From positions 924,001 through 988,000 of the forward strand of contig NZ_AQUO01000001.1 in NCBI RefSeq assembly GCF_000371965.1: a stretch of 64,000 nucleotides of DNA, given 5' to 3'. Positions 1 to 7,371 of this stretch are shown in pieces. The position numbers and the translations under genes are program-made. Under the pieces are notes generated by a model, which did no database searches, was not told where the DNA came from, and worked only from the letters and a program-made list of their open reading frames with translations. The DNA comes from Paracoccus sp. N5 (GTDB lineage Bacteria > Pseudomonadota > Alphaproteobacteria > Rhodobacterales > Rhodobacteraceae). How positions within the stretch are numbered: the stretch's first letter is position 1; each line of letters begins with the position of its first letter.

Positions 1-1
1 G

Positions 2-97
2 TCGTCGGGCACGGCCGGGGCCGGGGCGCTGGCGCATGCGCTGGTGAATTTCTGGGTCTTTTCGGCGCTGGCGGCGGCGAATGGCCGCCCGCTCTAG
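2..97 (+). CDS. C-terminal end of a membrane protein (partial)
   Basis: An open frame enters from the left edge and stops at TAG 95..97. The 31 visible residues are hydrophobic (ALAHALVNFWVFSALAAA) and end NGRPL. The H-x3-N spacing in AHALVN resembles the third motif of CPBP-type intramembrane proteases, but the fragment is too short to assign. The stop codon lies inside the CTAG target of the insertion sequence that follows. Because CTAG is duplicated, the reading frame would end at the same codon without the insertion, so the protein appears undamaged. Confidence 0.55.
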   Translation, partial: SSGTAGAGALAHALVNFWVFSALAAANGRPL

Positions 98-163
98 GTC
101 GTGTTGACAAAAGGGATTCCTCTGGCAGTCGTCCTATGATTCAAGCTCATCTCTACGTGGGAG

Positions 164-945
164 ATGAACTTGGCACGCAACCTGATATCCGACGATGAGT
201 GGACCTTCTTCGAGGGCTTCATTCGTGCCGTCCGGCACCCTAACGGGCGGAAACCTGCGGACCATCGTCTTGTTCTGAATGGTATATTCTGGATCGCAAG
301 GACTGGTGCGCCATGGCGCGATCTGCCCGAAGAGTTTGGCAAGTGGTCCTCGGTCTACCGTCAGTTCCGCCGCTGGACTTTGGCGGGACTGTGGGAGGAT
401 ATCCTGGATGCGCTGAACCACGCTGGGATCGCGCCAGACAAGCTCCAGATGGTTGATAGCACTGTGATCCGCGCCCATCATCATGCGGCGGGCGCAAAAG
501 GGGGACTCCGAAAGAGGCTCTTGGCCGTTCGAGAGGCGGCTTCTCGACCAAGATCCATCTCCGCGTCAACGGCGCAGGCCTCCCGATGAGGACCGAGATC
601 ACGCCGGGGCAGGATTCCGACTACACCGGCTATGATATGGTGATGGCCGACAACCTGCCGCAACCAGCAGTTCTGGTCGCCGACAGGGGCTATGACTCTG
701 ATAAAATTCGGGAAGACATCGAGAGCCGCAACGCCCTGCCCATGATACCGATGCGAAGGAACCGAAGGGTGCGCAAGGCTGTCGACATGACCATCTACAC
801 CCTGCGCAACATGGTCGAGCGCTGCTTCAACAAGCTGAAAAATAGCCGCCGCCTTGCAACCCGCTACGACAAAACCGCCGAAAGCTTCCTTGGCTTCGTC
901 GACGTCGCCTGCATCAGGCTCTGGCTCCGCCATTTGTCAACATGA
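164..945 (+). CDS. IS5-family transposase, made by -1 frameshifting from two frames
   Basis: DDE transposase that cuts and joins the element ends. The first frame (164..589) gives the N-terminal part, with the DUF4096-like start (LISDDEWTFFEGF) and the first catalytic Asp in VDSTVIRAH. After GAKGG the family sequence continues in the -1 frame as TPKEALGRSRGGFSTKIHL and runs to 945. That frame carries the second Asp (VADRGYDSD) and the Glu (MVERCFNKLK). The two frames overlap around an A4G5 tract at 496..504, the usual arrangement for IS427-type elements, so a -1 slip gives one protein of about 260 residues. An ATG at 586 in the second frame is probably not a real start. Confidence 0.85.
496..504 (+). 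promoter_or_regulatory. Probable -1 ribosomal slippage site of the transposase
   Basis: AAAAGGGGG lies where the conserved transposase sequence changes from the first frame to the -1 frame. In the first frame it is read GCA AAA GGG. Lys-tRNA on AAA can re-pair on the preceding AAA after a one-base backward slip. Family practice supports frameshifting here, but the efficiency cannot be judged from sequence. Confidence 0.5.
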
Positions 946-950
946 CCTAG

Positions 951-1300
951 TCGGGCCGTTCTGAGAAATCGCGCAAGTGAGGCTGAGGAGAACAATCGGC
1001 AAGAGCAGCGCTTCGAATAGCCGCTCCGACTAGCTTGCTGCGGTGGCGATGCTGCTCGGCGACCGTCAGCTTTCCGCCCTTATCACCGATCTGAGAGCAG
1101 AGGCGCCGCGCAGCAGACGAACCAGCGCCCATTATGAGGCTTGATTGCGCTGCTGTATCGCGAGGCACCCTACCGCCGTCAACGCCGATAGTAGTACTCA
1201 ATCGAGCTCCCTGAGTACTCGCAGGGTTCGTGCAGCACTATGCTGATAGATTTCAATGACTTGGGGAAAGGCGAGCCTCTTCAAGAGGCAACTTTTATGA
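951..1300. other. Gene-poor stretch between the insertion sequence and tRNA-Pro
   Basis: I see no convincing gene. A minus-strand open frame of 84 codons (947..1201) matches no family I recognise, and its stop codon is made by the CTAG duplication. A small hairpin, GCCTCT-TCA-AGAGGC at 1275..1289, is followed by a few T on the plus strand and could be a weak terminator. Base composition is lower in GC than the genes around it, which together with the neighbouring insertion sequence and tRNA suggests decayed mobile DNA. Confidence 0.4.
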
Positions 1301-1302
1301 TC

Positions 1303-1324
1303 AAAAAGGCAGAACTATCTGCCT
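1303..1324 (-). terminator. Rho-independent terminator of tRNA-Pro
   Basis: Read on the minus strand, AGGCAGA-TAGT-TCTGCCT forms a 7-bp stem with a 4-base loop followed by five T (complement of A 1303..1307). It begins 17 bases past the tRNA 3' end. Confidence 0.8.
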
Positions 1325-1340
1325 CTTATCATCGGGAAAA

Positions 1341-1417
1341 TGGTCGGAGCGAGAGGATTCGAACCTCCGACCCCCTGCTCCCGAAGCAGGTGCGCTACCA
1401 GGCTGCGCTACGCTCCG
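1341..1417 (-). tRNA. tRNA-Pro (anticodon CGG)
   Basis: The minus strand folds as a complete 77-base tRNA: acceptor CGGAGCG / CGCTCCG, D-arm GCGC-AGCCTGGTA-GCGC, anticodon stem CCTGC/GCAGG with loop TTCGGGA (anticodon CGG, reads CCG), T-loop TTCGAAT, discriminator A and an encoded CCA. CCG is a frequent codon in this GC-rich genome. The gene has its own promoter-like sequence upstream and a terminator downstream. Confidence 0.97.
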
Positions 1418-1429
1418 ACCGTGAGGCGG

Positions 1430-1458
1430 CAGGTAGCCCGTCGCGCCGGCGAATGCAA
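1430..1458 (-). promoter_or_regulatory. Candidate sigma-70-type promoter of tRNA-Pro
   Basis: On the minus strand TTGCAT (complement of 1453..1458) and TACCTG (complement of 1430..1435) are separated by exactly 17 bases and lie just upstream of the tRNA 5' end. The -10 match is only partial. Confidence 0.5.
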
Positions 1459-1485
1459 GGGGGATCTCGCAGAATTCGTCAGCGA

Positions 1486-2436
1486 TCAATCGCGCCGCCA
1501 GAGCCGGCCCAGAAGGCTGGGACGCGGCGCCGTTACCGTCTCGGAACGCAGCCGCGCCTCGGTCACCGGGCGCAGCCGGGACGAGCCGGTGCGCTCGCGC
1601 ATCAGGATGTAGAGCCCCGAGCCGATGATCAGCCCCGCCCCCAGAAGCGTCATCGCATCGGGCCGCTCGTCGAACAGCAACCAGCCGAAGCCGATCGCCC
1701 AGAGCATCTGCGAATATTGCATCGGCGCGACATTGGCGGCCTCGCCCGCCTGATAGGCCAGGATCAGCAGGAAGCCCGCCGCCAGACCCAGCACCGCGAT
1801 GACGCCGGTCAGCGCCAGATCCCCGGCCGGCATCGGCCGATAGGCGAAGCCCAGCGAGGCGCCGGTCAGCAGGAAGTTCCCGATCATCGGCCACAGAAGC
1901 AGGATCACCGTCCGCTCGGACCGGCCCAGCTTGCGCACGGCGATGGCCGAAAGCGCCGTGGCCGTCGCCCCCATCAGCGCCGCGAGATGCCCCAGGCCCA
2001 GGGGCGTCACCCCGGGGCGCAGCACGACCAGCACGCCGCATAGACCGGCCACCACCGCCGCCCAGCGATGCGGGCCGACCCGCTCGCCCAGAAGCGGCAC
2101 CGAGAGCACCGTCACCAGCAGCGGCGCCGCAAAGAGGATGGAATAGACCTGCGCCATCGGCAGGGTCGAAAAGGCATAGAAGCCGCCCACGCCCGAGCCG
2201 ACGATGCAGATCGAGCGCAACCCGACCCAGAACGGGTTGCGCGGCCGCAGGGTGCCATGCGCCGGATCGCGCAAAAGCAGCACCGCCAGCGGCGGGAATG
2301 ACAGCAGGGCCGAGAAGAACAGGATCTGCAGCGCCGGATAGGTCTCGCCCAGCAGCTTGATGATCACGTCATGGGTCGAATAGATGCCCATGGCCAGCAG
2401 GGCCAGCAGCGCGCCCTTGATATTGCCCGCCGTCAT
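1486..2436 (-). CDS. DMT-superfamily transporter (two EamA domains)
   Basis: A 316-residue inner-membrane protein with about ten hydrophobic segments arranged as two EamA repeats, first near residues 8-140, second near 150-280. The sequence fits small-solute exporters of the drug/metabolite transporter superfamily; the substrate cannot be read from the sequence. An AGGAGGATC-like ribosome site precedes ATG at 2436. It follows leuB in the same direction after a 57-base gap, so co-transcription is possible. The C-terminal 30 residues are polar and probably cytoplasmic. Confidence 0.85.
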   Translation of the reverse strand: MTAGNIKGALLALLAMGIYSTHDVIIKLLGETYPALQILFFSALLSFPPLAVLLLRDPAHGTLRPRNPFWVGLRSICIVGSGVGGFYAFSTLPMAQVYSILFAAPLLVTVLSVPLLGERVGPHRWAAVVAGLCGVLVVLRPGVTPLGLGHLAALMGATATALSAIAVRKLGRSERTVILLLWPMIGNFLLTGASLGFAYRPMPAGDLALTGVIAVLGLAAGFLLILAYQAGEAANVAPMQYSQMLWAIGFGWLLFDERPDAMTLLGAGLIIGSGLYILMRERTGSSRLRPVTEARLRSETVTAPRPSLLGRLWRRD

Positions 2437-2493
2437 GATCCTCCCCGACGGTGATGATGCGGCCGCGCCGGCCGGGCAGGCGCGGCCGATGTC

Positions 2494-3612
2494 TTATTGG
2501 GCCGAAAGCGCGGCCAGGATGTGGTCGCCCATCTCGGCGGTCGAGACCGGCTTGCCGCCCTCGGGGCCCATCAGGTCGCCGGTGCGCAACCCGTCGGCCA
2601 GGACCTTCTCGACGGCCTTCTCCAGCATGTCGGCCTCGGCGCCCAGGTCGAAGGAATAGCGCAGGCACATGGCAAAGCTCAGGATGCAGGCGATCGGGTT
2701 GGCCTTGCCCTGCCCGGCGATGTCGGGGGCCGAGCCGTGCACCGGCTCATACAGTGCCTTGGGCCGGCCGTTCGCCATCGGCGCGCCAAGGCTGGCCGAG
2801 GGCAGCATGCCCAGGCTGCCGGTCAGCATCGCCGCCGCGTCGGACAGGATGTCGCCGAACAGGTTGTCGGTCACGATCACGTCGAACTGGCGCGGGTTCC
2901 TGACCAGCTGCATGGCGCCGTTGTCGGCATACATATGCGACAGCTCGACATCGGGATATTCGTTGTCATGGACCCATTGCACCTCTTCGCGCCACAGGAT
3001 GCCGGATTCCATCACATTGGCCTTTTCCATCGAGCAGACGCGATTGCCGCGCTTGCGGGCCAGCTCGAAGGCCGAGCGGGCGACGCGGCGGATCTCGCCC
3101 GAGGTATAGCGCTGGGTGTTCACGCCGACGCGGCCGCCTTCGTTCGCGGGGTCGTTGTCATCGGAAATGCCGCGCGGCTCGCCGAAATAGACGCCCGAGG
3201 TCAGCTCGCGCACGATCAGGATATCGAGCCCGGCGACCACGTCCCGCTTCAGCGAGGAAAAATCCGCCAGCGCATCGAAGCATTGCGCCGGGCGCAGGTT
3301 GGCGAACAGGTCCATCTCCTTGCGCAGGCGCAAGAGGCCGCGCTCGGGCTTCACCGAGAAATCCAGGTTGTCGTATTTCGGCCCGCCCACGGCGCCCAGC
3401 AGCACGGCGTCCACCTCTTGCGCCTTCTGCATGGTTTCGTCGGCCAAGGGCTTGCCGTGCTTGTCATAGGCGGCGCCGCCGACCAGATCCTCGCTGACCT
3501 CGAAGGACAGGCCGCGGTTCTGCTCGAACCAGCCGATGACCTTGCGCACCTCGGCCATGACTTCGGGGCCGATGCCGTCGCCGGGCAGAATCAGCAGGGA
3601 AAAGGGGGTCAT
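2494..3612 (-). CDS. leuB: 3-isopropylmalate dehydrogenase
   Basis: Catalyses the NAD-dependent oxidative decarboxylation of 3-isopropylmalate in leucine synthesis. The N-terminus LLILPGDGIGPEVMAEV and the family signature NLFGDILSDAAAMLTGSLG near residues 245-265 are diagnostic, followed by EPVHGSAPDIAGQGKANP. Length (372 residues) is normal. There are in-frame ATG codons at 3621 and 3612. AGAGG directly abuts the first and sits 9 bases before the second, so I choose 3612, giving MTPFSLLIL. Confidence 0.97.
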   Translation of the reverse strand: MTPFSLLILPGDGIGPEVMAEVRKVIGWFEQNRGLSFEVSEDLVGGAAYDKHGKPLADETMQKAQEVDAVLLGAVGGPKYDNLDFSVKPERGLLRLRKEMDLFANLRPAQCFDALADFSSLKRDVVAGLDILIVRELTSGVYFGEPRGISDDNDPANEGGRVGVNTQRYTSGEIRRVARSAFELARKRGNRVCSMEKANVMESGILWREEVQWVHDNEYPDVELSHMYADNGAMQLVRNPRQFDVIVTDNLFGDILSDAAAMLTGSLGMLPSASLGAPMANGRPKALYEPVHGSAPDIAGQGKANPIACILSFAMCLRYSFDLGAEADMLEKAVEKVLADGLRTGDLMGPEGGKPVSTAEMGDHILAALSAQ

Positions 3613-3762
3613 CGCAGGCATCCTCTATGCTTCTGGCTGTCGCCAATCGCGTAACCTTGCGCCTTCCCTGCGTCAAGTTCACGCCGAATTGGCTTGCGAT
3701 CACGAGGCAGATCGGGCCGGATGGGCCGCGTCCGGGAATGCCGAAACCAAGGGGGACAGCCC

Positions 3763-4179
3763 ATGAAGACGAAAGCGGCCGCGGCGAGAATCACACTGGC
3801 GGGGGCCGTGCTGATGCTGGCCGGGGCGGCGCTGGCGGATGGCGGCATCACCGTTCAGCTTCCCGACGTCTCGGGCCTGTCGGATGCCGAGGCGAAATCG
3901 CTGATCGCCGAGCTTGCGAATGTGAATGTCATCACCTCGAACTGCCCGGCCTATCCGGTCACCGACGGGGAATGGACGCTGATCACCGGCACCGGCGACC
4001 GGCTGGCGGCCAGGCTGGGGCTGGACGCCTCGGCCTATGACCGGACCTATTACGGCCCGGCCTTCAAGCTGCTGGACGATCCCGGCGCCTGCGACCGCAT
4101 CGGGCCGACCGCCAGGCCGCTGATCCAGCGCCTGGTCGGCATGGGCGGCGGCACCACGCCCCTGACGCAGTCGCAATAG
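3763..4179 (+). CDS. Small exported protein of unknown function
   Basis: A 138-residue protein with a typical Sec signal peptide: KTKAAAAR, a hydrophobic core, and probable cleavage after AGAALA near residue 25. The mature part starts DGGITVQLPDVSGLSDAEAKS and has two Cys (SNCPAY and GACDRI) that could form a disulfide in the periplasm. A GGGGGA ribosome site lies 7 bases before the ATG. I do not recognise the family; such small periplasmic proteins are common in Rhodobacteraceae. It is divergent from leuB and precedes the uracil-DNA glycosylase gene by 63 bases. Confidence 0.75.
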   Translation: MKTKAAAARITLAGAVLMLAGAALADGGITVQLPDVSGLSDAEAKSLIAELANVNVITSNCPAYPVTDGEWTLITGTGDRLAARLGLDASAYDRTYYGPAFKLLDDPGACDRIGPTARPLIQRLVGMGGGTTPLTQSQ

Positions 4180-4242
4180 CCCCCGGCGGATGCCGGATCG
4201 CCACATCTTGCCGGCGCCCGCCCGGCGGCCTAGCCTGCGCGC

Positions 4243-5040
4243 ATGACCGCAGATCCGACCTACAGGGGATTCGCGCTGGATGCCGAGACGGCGCTGGCGC
4301 TCTTGCAATGGCAGGCCGAACTCGGCGCGGACGAGCCCTGCCTCGACGCGCCGCTGGACCGCTATGACCAGCCCGCGCCGGTCCCTGCCCCAACCCCGGC
4401 CGTCCCTGCGCCAAGCCCGCCCGACACCGCCATGGACCTGGCCGCCCAGGCCGAGGCCATGGCTGGCGCCGCGACCACCCTGGCCGAACTGGCCGCCGCG
4501 CAAGAGGCTTTCGACGGCATCGAGCTGAAGAAGGGCGCGCGCAACTTCTGCTTTGCCGATGGCAACCCCTCGGCCCGGGTCATGGTCATCGGCGAGGCCC
4601 CGGGCGAGGAAGAGGACAACCAGGGCCGCCCCTTCGTCGGCCGCGCCGGCCAGCTTCTGGACCGCATGTTTGCCGCCATCGGCCTGTCGCGCGAGGCGGT
4701 GGATGCGGAAAAGGCGCTCTACATCACCAATGTCCTGACCTGGCGCCCGCCGGGCAACCGCCGCCCCGAGCCGGCCGAGATCGCCGTCATGTTGCCCTTC
4801 CTGCGCCGCCATGTCGAACTGGCGCAGCCCGAGGTCCTGGTGCTGATGGGCAACACGCCCTGCATGGCGGCGCTGAACCGGCAGGGCATCCTGAAGCTGC
4901 GCGGCACCTGGACCCAGGCTTTCGGCCTGCCGGCGCTGCCGATGACGCATCCCTCCTATCTGCTGCGCACGCCGGCCGCCAAGCGCGAGGCCTGGGCCGA
5001 CCTGCTGTCGCTGGCAGCGCGGCTGGACGGTCAGGGCTGA
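4243..5040 (+). CDS. Uracil-DNA glycosylase, family 4/5-like
   Basis: Removes uracil from DNA to start base-excision repair. The catalytic core runs from about residue 100: VMVIGEAPGEEED, then GRPFVGRAGQLLDRMFAAIGL, YITNVLTWRPPGNRRPEPAE, and the C-terminal motif THPSYLLRTPAAKREAW. The first 95 residues are an Ala/Pro-rich extension common in this group. Oddly, Cys positions usual in this family as I remember it (F-D-G-C before the core, and a Cys in the motif before PFL) read Ile and Met. Only three Cys occur in the protein, so an iron-sulfur cluster may be absent. Confidence 0.9.
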   Translation: MTADPTYRGFALDAETALALLQWQAELGADEPCLDAPLDRYDQPAPVPAPTPAVPAPSPPDTAMDLAAQAEAMAGAATTLAELAAAQEAFDGIELKKGARNFCFADGNPSARVMVIGEAPGEEEDNQGRPFVGRAGQLLDRMFAAIGLSREAVDAEKALYITNVLTWRPPGNRRPEPAEIAVMLPFLRRHVELAQPEVLVLMGNTPCMAALNRQGILKLRGTWTQAFGLPALPMTHPSYLLRTPAAKREAWADLLSLAARLDGQG

Positions 5041-5126
5041 CCCCCGGACCGCGCTTTCCCCAGGGGCAGGCCCCGCCGGCGCGATCACAACTGCAAGCGG
5101 CGACATGCCGAGCCGGCGACGAAGCC

Positions 5127-5155
5127 TTGACGCTTGCGCGGCGCAGCTTCTATCA
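5127..5155 (+). promoter_or_regulatory. Candidate promoter of the surface-glycan gene cluster
   Basis: TTGACG at 5127..5132 is followed after 17 bases by CTATCA at 5150..5155, in a short stretch of lower GC upstream of the HAD-type gene. The -35 match is good and the -10 match modest. If real, it argues that the gene starts downstream at 5224, because a TTG start at 5134 would lie inside the promoter. Confidence 0.4.
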
Positions 5156-5223
5156 GACGGCTTGCTGCCGATTCGGCCCTTTTCGGGCTTTCGGAAACAA
5201 TCCAATTTGACGAGGCGGTTCCT

Positions 5224-7371
5224 TTGCTTGCTCCCCAGTTCACGCGCATCGCTGCCGGCCTTGCCCCCGAGCGCGCCGCGCGGGAATCGGCGCAGCGCAA
5301 GTTCGGCAATTTCAAGCTGGACGCGAACAACTTCAGCCACCCCGACCAGCTTGCGGCGCTGCTTGGCCCCTATCGCATGGTCAGCTTCGACCTGTTCGAC
5401 ACGCTGCTGTGGCGCGAGATCGCGCTCGATGACGTGCATGCCAAGACCGCGGCCTTCGGCGAACGCCTGATCCGGGGCGACGACGGCCCGCTGCCGCGCG
5501 GCCTGCTGCTGCATTCGCGCAGCCGCCACCAGGAGACGCTGAAAAAGGCCGGCATGGCCTCGAAGACCGCCTATCGCAACGAGATCGACCTGGCCGATGT
5601 CTTCGACACCGCGCTGGCGCCCTATATCGCCGATGGTGCGCGCCGCGCCCGGGCGGTGGAATCGCTTCTGGCCTATGAGATCGAGACCGAGCACCGGGTG
5701 CTGACCGTCGATCCGGCGATGCGCGACTTCCTCGAGCGGCTGCGCACGCAGGACAAGGTGCTGGTGCTGGCCTCGGATATGTATTTCTCGGAACGCTGGC
5801 TGCGCGAGCTGCTGACCCGGCTGGACCTGCTGAAATACTTCGACCATGTCTTCGTCTCGGCCACGGTGGGCGTGACCAAGCACAGCGGCAAGCTGTTCGA
5901 CCATATCGACGCCACGCTGGGGTCGGCCGACTGGCGCCGGCTGCACCTGGGCGACAACTGGAACAACGACGTGGTGCAGCCGCGCAAGCATGGCTGGGAC
6001 GCGCTGCATTACATGAATCCCGAAAACGAGATGCGCAAGCACCGGCTGGAGCTGCTGCACAAGCTTGACGCCCATCGTCGCCCGGCGGCGGCGCAGGCGC
6101 TGCTGGCGCAGATCCGCGGCGACAAGCCCGAGGAAGGGCTGGTGCGGCTGGTCACGGCCGGCTTCCTCAGCTTTTCGCGGCAGGTGCTGGCCACCGCGCA
6201 GCAGGGCGGCTTCGACCGGGTGCTGTTCCTGACCCGCGACGGCACCATCTATCACCACCTGATCCGCCAGCTGATCGCCGACACCGGCGCCGGGGACACG
6301 CTGGACCTGCCGCAGCTGGCCGACCTGGCCTTCAGCCGCCGCGCCGGGGTGCTGCTGACCTGCCCGCCATGCTCCGACCCGGACTGGGAGCGCTATATCC
6401 GCCACCACATCGAATGGCTGCGCGGCGAGCCCGCCTCGCTGGGCAGCCTGATGCGGACCTTCGCCCTGTCGCGCGAGGATATGGCCGGGGCGCGCGGGCT
6501 CGACAAATGGGTCGACGCCTATCTGGACGGGCGCGAGGATTGCGACGTGGATTTTGCCGCCATCCTGGCCCAGCCGGACCTGGCGCAGGCGGTCGATGCC
6601 GCGGTGCAGGTCAAGCGCCAGCGCGTCATCGACTACCTCGACCAGCAGGACCTGTTCCTGCCCGACCAGCGCGTGCTGCTGGTCGACATCGGCTATTCCG
6701 GCACGGTGCTGAAATCGCTGTCCGAGCATATGTATGCGCTCGAGGCGCAGGGCCAGCGCCTGGGCAGCCGGCTGGTGATGATGATGTTCGCCGCCAACCG
6801 CTATTTCGCCGGCAATCTTGGCCAGATGCATCCGCGCGCCAGCATGCTGGACCCGGTGATGATCGGCCGCGAGGACTGGCGCCAGCGCGCCGCGGCGCTG
6901 AACTTCGCCTGGCTCGAGCCCTTCGCCGTGGACCGCACCCGCGGCAGCCTGCGCGACTTCCAGCCCGATGCGCAGGGCGTGATGCAGCCGGTCTTCGGCC
7001 CGGCCGGGCTGGACCGCACCCCGATCACCCGCGAGCGCATCCTGGCGACCGCGCGCGAGGTCGATGCGGTGCTGCGCCGTTCGCCCATGCCCGACCGCGA
7101 GGCCGAGGCGGCGATCGGGCGCGGCATCTCGGACTGCTTCTCGCACCCGCGCCGCGACACGCTGAAGGCCGTGGACGGGCTGACGCATCACGCCGGCCTG
7201 ACCGAGGTGGTCGAGGGCGGCATGCTGGCCCGCGTCCGGCCCTGGCGGCTGCGCAGCGACCTGGCGCGCTGCATGCGCGAAGACCGCTGGGTCCAGGGCA
7301 GCATGGCCGCCAGCCGGCTGGGCTGGCTGAACCCGCTGCTGAACCGCATCATCGGTATTACCACCCGATGA
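5224..7371 (+). CDS. HAD-superfamily hydrolase-like protein (COG5610-type), linked to glycan synthesis
   Basis: A large two-part protein of about 715 residues. The first part is a HAD phosphatase fold: motif I SFDLFDTLL near residues 55-63, motif II LASDMYFS near 182, and the acidic motif LGDNWNNDV near 243. The second part (about 325-560) repeats the style with VLFLTRDGTIYH and VDIGYSGTVLKSL, seen in HAD-like proteins encoded with glycosyltransferases. Start is uncertain: TTG 5224 has GAGG 8 bases upstream, whereas TTG 5134 is also in frame. The stop overlaps the ATG of the glycosyltransferase gene, so the two are co-translated. Substrate unknown; a sugar-phosphate or cell-surface polymer is an inference from context. 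Confidence 0.75.
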   Translation: MLAPQFTRIAAGLAPERAARESAQRKFGNFKLDANNFSHPDQLAALLGPYRMVSFDLFDTLLWREIALDDVHAKTAAFGERLIRGDDGPLPRGLLLHSRSRHQETLKKAGMASKTAYRNEIDLADVFDTALAPYIADGARRARAVESLLAYEIETEHRVLTVDPAMRDFLERLRTQDKVLVLASDMYFSERWLRELLTRLDLLKYFDHVFVSATVGVTKHSGKLFDHIDATLGSADWRRLHLGDNWNNDVVQPRKHGWDALHYMNPENEMRKHRLELLHKLDAHRRPAAAQALLAQIRGDKPEEGLVRLVTAGFLSFSRQVLATAQQGGFDRVLFLTRDGTIYHHLIRQLIADTGAGDTLDLPQLADLAFSRRAGVLLTCPPCSDPDWERYIRHHIEWLRGEPASLGSLMRTFALSREDMAGARGLDKWVDAYLDGREDCDVDFAAILAQPDLAQAVDAAVQVKRQRVIDYLDQQDLFLPDQRVLLVDIGYSGTVLKSLSEHMYALEAQGQRLGSRLVMMMFAANRYFAGNLGQMHPRASMLDPVMIGREDWRQRAAALNFAWLEPFAVDRTRGSLRDFQPDAQGVMQPVFGPAGLDRTPITRERILATAREVDAVLRRSPMPDREAEAAIGRGISDCFSHPRRDTLKAVDGLTHHAGLTEVVEGGMLARVRPWRLRSDLARCMREDRWVQGSMAASRLGWLNPLLNRIIGITTR

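Larger units (their letters stand above)
98..946 (+). mobile_element. IS5-family (IS427-group-like) insertion sequence, 849 bp
   Basis: The ends are imperfect inverted repeats of at least 14 bases: GTCGTGTTGACAAA at the left and the complement of TTTGTCAACATGAC at the right, one mismatch. CTAG stands immediately outside both ends (94..97 and 947..950), as expected for a CTAG/TA target duplication of this group. The element carries a two-frame DDE transposase. Size, end sequence and target match the IS427 group of IS5. Both ends, the target duplication and all transposase motifs are intact, so the insertion looks recent and may be active. Confidence 0.9.

Noticed and set aside
947..1201. 84-codon minus-strand gene after the insertion sequence
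   Set aside because: No ribosome site or known family, and its stop codon is made by the insertion target duplication.
3700..7191. 1163-codon minus-strand open frame across the UDG and HAD-type genes
   Set aside because: It covers real genes on the other strand, is rich in Gln/His/Arg/Gly as antisense frames of GC-rich genes are, and has no family motif. It reflects codon bias.
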